From NCBI RefSeq assembly GCF_963678635.1, contig NC_087063.1, positions 64,029,290 through 64,093,289 of the forward strand: a DNA stretch of 64,000 bases, given 5' to 3'. The notes under the pieces are model-generated. The model was given only the letters and a program-made list of their open reading frames with translations, was not told the DNA's origin and did not search any database. Positions 27,501 to 39,447 of the stretch are shown here, one piece after another. The position numbers and the translations under genes were made by a program. Source of the DNA: Symsagittifera roscoffensis. Lineage: Eukaryota > Xenacoelomorpha > Acoela > Convolutidae. Position 1 is the first letter of the stretch; the number at the start of each line of letters is the position of its first letter.

Positions 27501-30500
27501 GATCTATCTGAAGAAAATGATATTCGGTTTATGTAAATGACTTTCAAGGTTTAATTTTTGCTTTTTTTGTTACAAGTTCGACATGAAAGACTTTTTCATG
27601 TTTGATTTTATGTTGGTATTCTGTTTTCTTGTTCGAAATTTTCTGACTGCATGATTTCACTTACTCAACTTTTTTGAAAGCTTTCAAACTAATTGTGATG
27701 ATTATCAGCCAATCCCTCTTTGATTCCAATGAAAATTTTTTTTACTGACTTTGAGTAAAAAAATTTAATGTACGTTGAACTAATGATACTCCTGACTGTT
27801 ATGTTTCTTGCATTGTGTGTGCGGTTGCACGATTTTTTTCTATTGAACACATATTAAACCTCGATCAATTAATTTACTGTTTTTTTTTCCTGAAGCTATT
27901 AGTAAAGAGTTTTTAGTGATGATGATTTGTCAGCCAATCCTTCTTTGATTCTACTGAAAATAATTTATATCTGAGCTTGATCAATATTGTTTTTTTTTGT
28001 AATTATTTGCTGCAAAAAATTGAAAAACGTTTCTGATGAAATAAGAGCCAATCCACTGAACAATCATTTCTAATCTATTTAAAGAAAATGATGTTCGATT
28101 TTTGTAAATGGCTTTCAAGGTTTAATATTTGCTTTTTTTGTTAAAAGTTCGACATGAAAAACTTTTTCATGTTTGATTTTATGTTGGTATTCTGTTTTCT
28201 TGTTCGAAATTTTCTGACTGCATGACTTCACTTACTCAACTTTTTTGAAAGCTTTCAAACTAATTGTGATGATTATCAGCCAATCCCTCTTTGATTCCAA
28301 TGAAAATTTTTTTTACTGACTTTGAGTAAAAAAATTTAATGTACGTTGAACTAATGATACTCCTGACTGTTATGTTTCTTGCATTGTGTGCGCGGTTGCA
28401 CGATTTTTTTCTATTGAACACATATTAAACCTCGATCAATTAATTTACTGTTTTTTTTTCCTGAAGCTATTAGTAAAGAGTTTTTAGTGATGATGATTTG
28501 TCAGCCAATCCTTCTTTGATTCTACTGAAAATAAATTATATCTGAGCTCGATCAATTTTGTTTTTTTTTGTAATTATTTGCTGCAAAAAATTGAAAAACG
28601 TTTTCTGATGAAATAAGAGCCAATCCACTGAACAATTATTTCTGATCTATCTGAAGAAAATGATATTCGGTTTAAGTAAATGGCTTTCAAGGTTTATTTT
28701 TTGCTTTTTTTGTTAGAAGTTCGACATGAAAGACTTTTTCATGTTTGATTTTATGTTGGTATTCTGTTTTCTTGTTCGAAATTTTCTGACTGCATGATTT
28801 CAATTATTCAACTTTTTTGAAAGCTTTCAAACTAATTGTGATGATTATCAGCCAATCCTTCTTTGATTCCAATGAAAATTATTTTTTACTGACTTTGAAT
28901 AAAAAATTTTAATGTACGTTGAACTAATGGTACTCCTGACTGTTATGTTTCTTGCATTGTGTGCGCGGTTGGACGATTTATCTATTGAACACATTAAACC
29001 TCGATTAATTGTTTTACTGTTTTTTTTCTGAAGCTATTAGTAAAGAGTTTTTAGTGATGATGATTTGTCAGCCAATCCTTCTTTGATTCTACTGAAAATA
29101 AATTATATCTGAGCTTGATCAATATTGTTTTTTTTGTAATTATTTGCTGCCAAAAATTGAAAAACGTTTCTGATGAAATAAGAGCCAATCCACTGAACAA
29201 TTATTTCTGATCTATCTGAAGAAAATAATATTCGGTTTATGTAAATGACTTTCAAGGTTTAATTTTTGCTTTTTTTGTTACAAGTTCGACATGAAAGACT
29301 TTTTCATGTTTGATTTTATGTTGGTATTCTGTTTTCTTGTTCGAAATTTTCTGACTGCATGATTTCACTTACTCAACTTTTTTGAAAGCTTTCAAACTAA
29401 TTTTGATGATTATCAGCCAATCCTTCTTTGATTCCAATGAAATTTTTTTTTACTGTCTTTGAGTAAAAATTTTTAATGTACGTTGAACTAATGATACTCC
29501 TGACTGTTATGTTTCTTGCATTGTGTGCGCGGTTGCACGATTTTTTTCTATTGAACACATATTAAACTTCGATCAATTGTTTTACTGTTTTTTTTTCTGA
29601 AGCTATTAGTAAAGAGTTTTTAGTGATGATGATTTGTCAGCCAATCCTTCTTTGATTCTACTGAAAATAAATTACATCTGAGCTCGATCAGTTTTGTTTT
29701 TTTTTGTAATTATTTGCTGCAAAAAATTGAAAAACGTTTTCTGATGAAATAAGAGCCAATCCACTGAACAATTATTTCTGATCTATCTGAAGAAAATGAT
29801 GTTCGATTTATGTAAATGGCTTTCAAGGTTTAATTTTTGCTTTTTTTGTTACAAGTTCGACATGAAAGACTTTTCTATGTTTGATTTTATGTTGGTATTC
29901 TGTTTTCTTGTTCGAAATTTTCTGACTGCATGATTTCAATTACTCAACTTTTTTGAAAGTTTTCAAACTAATTGTGATGATTATCAGCCAATCCTTCTTT
30001 GATTCCAATGAAAATTATTTTTTACTGACTTTGAATAAAAAATTTTAATGTACGTTGAACTAATGGTACTCCTGACTGTTATGTTTCTTGCATTGTGTGC
30101 GCGTTTGCACGGTTTATCTATTGAATACATATTAAACCTCGATTGATTGTATTACTGGTTTCTTTCTGTAGCTAGTAGTGAAGAGTTTTTAGTGATGATG
30201 ATTTGTCAGCCAATCCTTCTTTGATTCTACTGAAAATAAATTATATCTGAGCTTGATCAATATTGTTTTTTTTGTAATTATTTGCTGCCAAAAATTGAAA
30301 AACGTTTCTGATGAAATAAGAGCCAATCCACTGAACAATTATTTCTGATCTATCTGAAGAAAATAATATTCGGTTTATGTAAATGACTTTCAAGGTTTAA
30401 TTTTTGCTTTTTTTGTTACAAGTTCGACATGAAAGACTTTTTCATGTTTGATTTTATGTTGGTATTCTGTTTTCTTGTTCGAAATTTTCTGACTGCATGA

Positions 30501-33500
30501 TTTCACTTACTCAACTTTTTTGAAAGCTTTCAAACTAATTTTGATGATTATCAGCCAACCCTTCTTTGATTCCAATGAAAATTATTTTTTACTGACTTTG
30601 AGTAAAAAATTTTAATGTACGTTGAACTAATGATACTCCTGACTGTTATGTTTCTTGCATTGTGTGCGCGGTTGCACGATTTTTTTCTATTGAACACATA
30701 TTAAACCTCGATCAATTAATTTACTGTTTTTTTTTCCTGAAGCTATTAGTAAAGAGTTTTTAGTGATGATGATTTGTCAGCCAATCCTTCTTTGATTCTA
30801 CTGAAAATAAATTATATCTGAGCTCGATCAATTTTGTTTTTTTTTGTAATTATTTGCTGCCAAAAATTGAAAAACGTTTCTGATGAAATAAGAGCCAATC
30901 CACTGAACAATTATTTCTGATCTATCTGAAGAAAATGATTTTCGATTTATGTAAATGGCTTTCAAGGTTTAATTTTTGCTTTTTTTGTTACAAGTTCGAC
31001 ATGAAAGACTTTTTCATGTTTGATTTTATGTTGGTATTCTGTTTTCTCGTTCGAAATTTTCTGACTGCATGATTTCAATTATTCAACTTTTTTGAAAGCT
31101 TTCAAACTAATTGTGATGATTATCAGCCAATCCTTCTTTGATTCCAATGAAATTTTTTTTTACTGTCTTTGAGTAAAAATTTTTAATGTACGTTGAACTA
31201 ATGATACTCCTGACTGTTATGTTTCTTGCATTGTGTGCGCGGTTGCACGATTTTTTTCTATTGAACACATATTAAACTTCGATCAATTGTTTTACTGTTT
31301 TTTTTTCTGAAGCTATTAGTAAAGAGTTTTTAGTGATGATGATTTGTCAGCCAATCCTTCTTTGATTCTACTGAAAATAAATTACATCTGAGCTCGATCA
31401 GTTTTGTTTTTTTTTGTAATTATTTGCTGCAAAAAATTGAAAAACGTTTTCTGATGAAATAAGAGCCAATCCACTGAACAATTATTTCTGATCTATCTGA
31501 AGAAAATGATGTTCGATTTATGTAAATGGCTTTCAAGGTTTAATTTTTGCTTTTTTTGTTACAAGTTCGACATGAAAGACTTTTCTATGTTTGATTTTAT
31601 GTTGGTATTCTGTTTTCTTGTTCGAAATTTTCTGACTGCATGATTTCAATTACTCAACTTTTTTGAAAGTTTTCAAACTAATTGTGATGATTATCAGCCA
31701 ATCCTTCTTTGATTCCAATGAAAATTATTTTTTACTGACTTTGAATAAAAAATTTTAATGTACGTTGAACTAATGGTACTCCTGACTGTTATGTTTCTTG
31801 CATTGTGTGCGCGGTTGCACGGTTTATCTATTGAATACATATTAAACCTCGATTGATTGTATTACTGGTTTCTTTCTGTAGCTAGTAGTGAAGAGTTTTT
31901 AGTGATGATCATTTGTCAGCCAATCCTTCTTTGATTCTACTTAAAATAAATTATATCTGAGCTTGATCAATATTGTTTGTTTTTTTTTGTAATTATTTGC
32001 TGCAAAAAATTGAAAAACGTTCCTGATGAAATAAGAGCCAATCCACTGAACAATTATTTCTGATCTATCTGAAGAAAATGATGTTCGATTTATGTAAATG
32101 GCTTTCAAGGTTCAATTTTTGCTCTTTTTGTTACAAGTTCGACATGAAAGACTTTTTCATGTTTGATTTTATGTTGGTATTCTGTTTTCTTGTTCGAAAT
32201 TTTCTGGCTGCATGATTTCAATTATTCAACTTTTTTGAAAGCTTTCAAACTAATTGTGATGATTATCAGCCAATCCTTCTTTGATTCCAATGAAAATTTT
32301 TTTTTACTGACTTTGAATAAAAAATTTTAATGTACGTTGAACTAATGATACTCCTGACTGTTATGTTTCTTGCATTGTGTGCGCGGTTGCACGATTTTTT
32401 TCTATTGAACACATATTAAACCTCGATCAATTGTTTTACTGTTTTTTTTTCTGAAGCTATCAGTAAAGAGTTTTTAGTGATGATGATTTGTCAGCCAATC
32501 CTTCTTTGATTCTACTGAAAATAAATTATATCTGAGCTCGATCAATTTTGTTTTTTTTTGTAATTATTTGCTGCAAAAAATTGAAAAACGTTTTTTGATG
32601 AAATAAGAGCCAATCCACTGAACAATTATTTCTGATCTATCTGAAGAAAATGATTTTCGATTTATGTAAATGGCTTTCAAGGTTTAATTTTTGCTTTTTT
32701 TACAAGTTCGACATGAAAGACTTTTTTATGTTTGATTTTATGTTGGTATTCTGTTTTCTTGTTCGAAATTTTCTGACTGCATGATTTCAATTACTCAACT
32801 TTTTTGAAAGTTTTCAAACTAATTGTGATGATTATCAGCCAATCCTTCTTTGATTCCAATGAAAATTATTTTTACTGACTTTGAATAAAAAATATTAATG
32901 TACGTTGGACTAATGATACTCCTGACTGTTATGTTTCTTGCATTGTGTGCGCGGTTGCACGATTTTTTTCTATTGAACACATTTCAAACCTCGATCAATT
33001 GTTTTACTGTTTTTTTTTTCTGAAGCTAGTAGTAAAGAGTTTTTAGTGATGATGATTTGTCAGCCAATCGTTCTTTGATTCTACTGAAAATAAATTATAT
33101 CTGAGCTCGATCAATTTTGTTTTTTTTTTGTAATTATTTGCTGCCAAAAATTGAAAATCGTTTCTGATGAAATAAGAGCCAATCCACTGAACAATTATTT
33201 CTGATCTCTCTAAAGAAAATGATATTCGGTTTAAGTAAATGGCTTTCAAGGTTTATTTTTTGCTTTTTTTGTTAGAAGTTCGACATGAAAGACTTTTTCA
33301 TGTTTGATTTTATGTTGGTATTCTGTTTTCTTGTTCGAAATTTTCTGACTGCATGATTTCAATTATTCAACTTTTTTGAAAGCTTTCAAACTAATTGTGA
33401 TGATTATCAGCCAATCCTTCTTTGATTCCAATGAAAAAATTTTTTACTGACTTTGAATAAAAATTTTTAATGTACGTTGAACTAATGATACTCCTGACTG

Positions 33501-33624
33501 TTATGTTTCTTGCATTGTGTGCGCGGTTGCACGATTTATCTATTGAACACATATTAAACCTCGATTAATTGTTTTACTGTTTTTTTTCTGAAGCTATTAG
33601 TAAAGAGTTTTTAGTGATGATGAT
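24521..33624 (+). repeat. Array segment: uninterrupted short units with higher-order repeat
   Basis: About 16 consecutive short units occur with no long unit. Variant combinations are shared in blocks. GGTTGGACG replaces GGTTGCACG near 24420, 24987, 25553, 26119 and 28970. AATACATAATAAACC occurs in adjacent copies near 26706 and 27275. A combination of ATTACATCTGAGCTCGATCAG and CTTTTCTATG recurs exactly 1710 bp apart (29671/31381 and 29851/31561), a three-unit higher-order repeat. Confidence 0.85.
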
Positions 33625-34260
33625 TTGTCAGCCAATCCTTCTTTGATTCTAATGAAAATAGATTATACCTGAGCTTGATCCTTTTACTTTCTTTTATATT
33701 ATTTGCTGCACGTTTATTTTCAAAAAATTGAAAATTATTTCTGATGAAATAAGAGCCAATCCACTGAACAATGATTTCCAATCTATCTGAAGCGATGATT
33801 TTTGAGTTATGTAACTTGCCTTCAAGGTTTGATATTCGCTTTTTTCAAGTTTGACGTGAAGGCCATTTTCTTGTATGATTTTGTTGGATTTTTGTTTCCT
33901 CTTTTGAAGTTTTCTTGTTGCATGATTTTAATTACTGAACTCTTTTTGAAAGCTTCAAATTTATTTGCGATGAAAATAAGCCAATCTTTCTTCGATTACA
34001 ATGAAAACAATTTTTTTCTGAGTTTGAATAAATTAACTTTTTTTATGTTCCGCTGAACTAATGATACTCTTGAATGTTATGCTCGAAAACAGTATTATTG
34101 GAGCTAATGATTTAGGAGACGTAATGCTCAACAATTTTCTCCGTTTTGTCTATGTACGCTTCGTTATTTTCAGCTTTATGGGACATTAATTTCATGGTTG
34201 ATTTTTCGAATTTATCTCTTTGGATGCTGTTTTCCGTCTGGATTCTGTTTTTTTTTGCAC

Positions 34261-35560
34261 TGTGTGCGCGGTTGCACGGTTTATCTATTGAATACATATT
34301 AAACCTCGATTGATTGTATTACTGGTTTCTTTCTGAAGCTAGTAGTGAAGAGTTTTTAGTGATGATGATTTGTCAGCCAATCCTTCTTTGATTCTAATGA
34401 AAATAGATTATATCTGAGCTTGATCAATATACTGTTTTTTGTAATTATTTGTTGCAAGTTTATTTCCAAAAAATTGAAAAACGTACTGATGAAATAAGAG
34501 CCAATCCACTGAACAATGATTTCCAATCTACCTGATGAGATAATTTTTGAGTTATGTAAATTGCCTTCAAGTTTTGATATTTGCGTTTTTTTTTTCGTTT
34601 AAAGTGAAGGCCATTTTCTTATGATTTTTCTCATTTCTCCCTCTGGATGATGTTTTCCCTTCGATTTCTGTTTCTTGCACTGTGTGCGCGGTTGCACGGT
34701 TTATCTATTGAATACATATTAAACCTCGATTGATTGTATTACTGGTTTCTTTCTGAAGCTAGTAGTGAAGAGTTTTTAGTGATGATGATTTGTCAGCCAA
34801 TCCTTCTTTGATTCTAATGAAAATAGATTATATCTGAGCTTGATCAATATACTGTTTTTTGTAATTATTTGTTGCAAGTTTATTTCCAAAAAATTGAAAA
34901 ACGTACTGATGAAATAAGAGCCAATCCACTGAACAATGATTTCCAATCTACCTGATGAGATAATTTTTGAGTTATGTAAATTGCCTTCAAGTTTTGATAT
35001 TTGCGTTTTTTTTTTCGTTTAAAGTGAAGGCCATTTTCTTATGATTTTGTTGATTTTTCTCATTTCTCCCTCTGGATGATGTTTTCCCTTCGATTTCTGT
35101 TTCTTGCACTGTGTGCGCGGTTGCACGGTTTATCTATTGAATACATATTAAACCTCGATTGATTGTATTACTGGTTTCTTTCTGAAGCTAGTAGTGAAGA
35201 GTTTTTAGTGATGATGATTTGTCAGCCAATCCTTCTTTGATTCTAATGAAAATAGATTATATCTGAGCTTGATCAATATACTGTTTTTTGTAATTATTTG
35301 TTGCAAGTTTATTTCCAAAAAATTGAAAAACGTACTGATGAAATAAGAGCCAATCCACTGAACAATGATTTCCAATCTACCTGATGAGATAATTTTTGAG
35401 TTATGTAAATTGCCTTCAAGTTTTGATATTTGCTCTTTTTTTTCGTTTGAAGTGAAGGCCATTTTCTTATGATTTTGTTGATTTTTCTCATTTCTCCCTC
35501 TGGATGATGTTTTCCCTTCGATTTCTGTTTCTTGCATTGTGTGCGCGGTTGCACGGTTTC
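34261..35560 (+). repeat. Sub-array of truncated 420-428 bp units
   Basis: Anchors at 34374, 34794 and 35222 are 420 and 428 bp apart. In these units the long-unit interior is missing: GGCCATTTTCTTATG is joined almost directly to TCTCATTTCTCCCTC. Full-length relatives further right carry GTTGATTTTT at both sides of the missing segment, and the truncated copies retain one (35041-35060, 35470-35490), so deletion between short direct repeats is the likely origin. The truncated unit then amplified locally. Confidence 0.8.
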
Positions 35561-38500
35561 TCTATTGAACACATCTTTCACCTTCATTCATTGTATTACT
35601 GTTTTTTGTCTGAAGCTAGAAGTAAAGAGTTTTTAGTGATGATGATTTGTCAGCCAATCCTTCTTTGATTTTAATTGAAATAGGTTATATCTGAGTTTGA
35701 TCAGTTGTACTTTTTTAAAGTAATTTTGCTGGATGTTTAATTTTCCCAAATTTGAAAAATGTTTCTGATGAAATAAGAGCCAATCCACTGAGCAATGATT
35801 TCTAATCTATTTGAAGAAAATCATTTTCGAGTTATGTAAATTGCCTACAAGGTTTGATATTCGCTTTTTTTTTTACAAATTTGACGTGGAGGCCATTTTC
35901 TTATGTATGGTTTTGTTGATTTTTTGTTTCCTCTTTTGAAATTTCCTTGTTGCGGGATTTTATTTATTGAACTCTTCTTGAGAGCTTTAAATTAAGTTGC
36001 AATGAATATAAGCCAATCTCTTTTTTGATCCCAATGAAATTATTTTTCTCTGAGTTTGGCTAATTTATCTTTTCTTATGTTTCGCTGAACTAATGATTCT
36101 CCGGAACTATTATATTTGAAAACAGTGTTATTGGACCTAATGAAAAAGTAGACTTAATACTGAACAATGTTTTCCGTTTTGTCGATGAACGCTTCGTTAT
36201 TTTCGATTCTGTGCGTCAATAATTTTATTGTTGATTTTTCTCATTTCTCCCTCTGGTTGCTGTTTTCCCTTCGATTTCTGTTTCTTGCACTGTGTGCGCG
36301 GTTGCACGGTTTATCTATTGAATACATATTGAACCTCGATTGATTGTATTATTGGTTTCTTTCTGAAGCTAGTAGTGAAGAGTTTTTAGTGATGATAATT
36401 TGTCAGCCAATCCTTCTTTGATTGTAACTGAAATAGGTTATATCTGAGTTTGATCAGTTTTACTTTTTTTAAAAAATTTTTGCTGGATGTTTAATTTCAA
36501 AAATTTGAAAAACGTTTCTGATGAAATCAGAGCCAATCCACTGAGCAATGATTTCTAATCTATCTAAAGAAAATTATTTTCGAGTTATGTAATTTATCTA
36601 CAAGGTTTGATATTCGCTTTTTTTTTTACAAATTTGACGTGGAGGCCATTTTCTTATGTATGGTTTTGTTGGTTTTTTGTTTCCTCTTTTGAATTTTCCT
36701 TGTTGCGGGATTTTATTTATTGAACTCTTCTTGAAAGCTTTAAATTTACTTGCGATGAATATAAGCCAATCCTTTTTTGATTGCAATGAAAATTATTTTT
36801 CTCTGAGTTTGGTTAATTTTTCTTCTCTTATGTTTCGCTGAACTAATGATTCTCCGGAACTATTATGTTTGAAAACAGTGTTATTGGACCTAATGATAGA
36901 GGAGACTTAATACTGAACAATGTTTTCCGTTTTGTCGATGAACGCTCGTTATTTTCGATTCTGTGCGTCAATAATTTCATTGTTGATTTTTTTCATTTCT
37001 CCCTCTGGTTGCTGTTTTCCCTTCGATTTCTGTTTCTTGCATTGTGTGCGCGGTTGCACGATTTCTCTATTGAACACATCTTTCACCTTCATTCATTGTA
37101 TTACTGTTTTTTGTCTGAAGCTAGAAGTAAAAAGTTTTTAGTGATGATGATATGTCAGCCAATCCTTCTTTGGTTGTAATTCAAATAGGTTATATCTGAG
37201 TTTGATCAGTTTTACTTTTTTTAAATAATTTTTGCTGGATGTTTAGTTTGAACAAATTGAAAAACGTTTCTGATGAAATAAGAGCCAATCCACTGAACAA
37301 TGATTTCTAATATATCATATGAAAATGATTTTCGATTCATGTAAATTGTCTTCAAGGTTTGATTTTTGTTTTTTTTTTTGTTACAATTTAGGCATGAAGG
37401 CCAATTTTTTTGTGTTGGTATTCTGTTTGTGTTTTGCTCGGATTTTCTTGATTGTATGATTTTATTACCGAACTGTTCTGGAAAGCTTGAAAACTACTTG
37501 TTTTGATTGTTAGCCAATCCTTCTTTGATTCCAATAAGAACTCTTTTTCTCTGACTTTGAATAAATCATCTGTTCTTATATTTCGCTCTACTTATGATAC
37601 TCTTGACTGTTATATTTGAAAACAGTGTTATTGGACCTAATGACTTAAGGGCCTATATACTGAACAATGTTTTCCGTTTTCTCTATGAACGCTTCGTTGT
37701 TTTTGATTTTGCGAGAGTTTTTAGTGATGATGATTTTTCAGCCAATCTTTCTTTAAATCTAATGAAAATAGACTATATCTGAGCTTGATCATTATACTTT
37801 TTTTGTAATTATTTGTTGCAAGTTTTTTTCCAAAAAATTGAAGAACGTTTCTGATGAAATAAGAGCCAATCCACTGAACAATGATTTCTAACCTATCTGA
37901 TGAAGTTGTCTTTCGTTTTTTGTATTGGTTTTTGCAAGGTTTGGTTTTTGCTTTTTTGTTACTAGTTCGAAATGAAGGCCATTTTTATGTATGATTTCAT
38001 GTTGGTGTTGTTTTATTGGCTTTTTCTGATTGCAGGATTTTTATTACCAATTCTGAGAAGCTTTCAGTCTAGGTGCGATCGTTATAAGCCAATCTTTGAT
38101 TTCAATGAAATTTCTTTTTCTCTGAGTTTGATCTTTTCTTACGTTTTGCTGAATCCAATGGTCTTTTGACTGTTGTTTGAAAACAGCATTATTGGACTCA
38201 ATGGTTTAGGAGACCATATATTGAACAATTTTTTCCGTTTTAACTAAGAACGCTTCATTTTTTGTGTTTTTGTGCGACTTTATTTCCATTGTTCAGTTTT
38301 CTAATTTATCTCTCTGAATGCTGTTTTCCGTCTGGCTTCTGTTTCTTGCATTGAGTGCGCGGTTGCACGATCTATTTATTGAACACATCTTAAGCCGTGA
38401 CTAATTTTTTCAATGGTTTTTTTTCTGATGGTACAAGTAAAGAATCTGTAGTGGTAATGATTTTTCAGCTAATCCTTCTTTGATTCATGAAAATAGATTT

Positions 38501-39447
38501 TATCTGAGTTTGATCAAATTTACTATTTTTCTTATGTTTTGGTGCACTTTTAATTTCAAAAACTGAAAAGCGTTTCTGATGAAATAACAGCCACTTAAAA
38601 AAAGTTCGTCATGGAGGCCATTTTCTTATGTATGACATGAAGTTGTTATTCTGCTTTCTTGATAGGGTTAGGTTTTCGCTTTTTTGTTACAAGTTCGACA
38701 TGAAGGCCTTTTATGTATGGTTTTTTGTTGGTATTCTGTTTTCTTGTTCGAAATTTTCTGACTGCATGATTTTAATTACTCAACTCTTCTTGAAAGCTTT
38801 AAAACTAGTTGTTATGATTATAAGCCAATCCTTCTTTGATTCTAATGGAAACTATTGTTCTCTGAGTTTGAATAAGTTTTTTGTGTTCCGCTAAAAGTAA
38901 TGATTCTCGTACTGCTATTTTTGAAAAAATCTCATTGGATCTAATGATCTAGGAGCCTAAATATTGAACAATGTTTCCATTTTGTCTAATAACGCTTTTT
39001 TATCTTCGATTTAGTGCGATACCAGTTCCGTTGTTAATTTTTCCAATTTCGCTTTCTGAATGCTGTGTTACGTCTCGGTTTTGTTTGTTGCATGGTGTGC
39101 GGGGTTGCACGATTTATCTATTGAACACATCTCGATTCGTGATTCAATGTATTACTGGTTTTTCTTCTGAACATTGAAGTTAAGAATTTTTAGTGATGAT
39201 GCTTATGAATGTATAAGAGCATATCCACTGAACAATGTTTTCTTATTTATCCAAAGAAAAGGGTTTTCGATTTATGTAAATCACCTTCAAGATTTGATTT
39301 TCGCTTTTTTGTTACAACTTCGATATGGCGGTCTTTTTACGTATGCTTTTGTTTTGTGTTGGTGTTCTTTTTTCTTGTTCGGAACGTCTTGATTGCGTGA
39401 TTTCAATTACCTAACTGTTTTTGAAAGCCTGAAAACTAGGCTTTCAA
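35561..39447 (+). repeat. Diverged right edge of the array
   Basis: Units remain recognisable by the anchor (35653, 36404, 37156, 37738, about 38468), by CTGATGAAATAAGAGCCAATCC and by the GC-rich block, but base changes and indels rise towards the right. The last clear block is TGTGCGGGGTTGCACGATTT at 39096-39115. The edge copies are of long type (AAAACAGTGTTATTGGACC near 37619 and its relative near 38180). Similarity fades out at a 10-bp hairpin at 39421-39447. Confidence 0.85.
39421..39447. repeat. Hairpin at the array edge
   Basis: TTGAAAGCCT and AGGCTTTCAA form a perfect 10-bp inverted repeat around a 7-base loop (GAAAACT). The left arm matches the TTGAAAGCTTTC segment of the satellite, so this is the last satellite-derived sequence before unique DNA. 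Confidence 0.7.

Larger units (their letters stand above)
1..39447 (+). repeat. 39-kb satellite array (570/740-bp units)
   Basis: A continuous tandem array occupies the first 39.4 kb and runs off the left edge. Each unit can be anchored on TGTCAGCCAATCCTTC; successive anchors fall at, for example, 17221, 17792 and 18362 (570-571 bp steps) and 18362, 19108, 19848 and 20590 (740-746 bp steps). About 60 units are present, all in the same orientation, so the + strand is strongly T-rich throughout. Each unit carries three GCCAATCC motifs, which suggests an older internal duplication. The centre is homogeneous and the right edge is diverged, as expected for an array evolving by unequal exchange. 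No interspersed element or gene was seen inside. A centromeric or heterochromatic satellite is possible, but the sequence alone does not show this. Confidence 0.97.

Noticed and set aside
279-37782. Dozens of 60-110 codon frames on both strands of the satellite
   Set aside because: They recur because the units are copies of one another. The translations are Phe/Leu/Ile/Asn/Lys-rich as expected from AT-rich DNA, both strands are equally open, and frames break in older units.
1-39447. CRISPR-like or bacterial repeat array
   Set aside because: Units are hundreds of bases long and homologous throughout, with no short repeat plus unique spacer pattern, and the flanks are eukaryotic.
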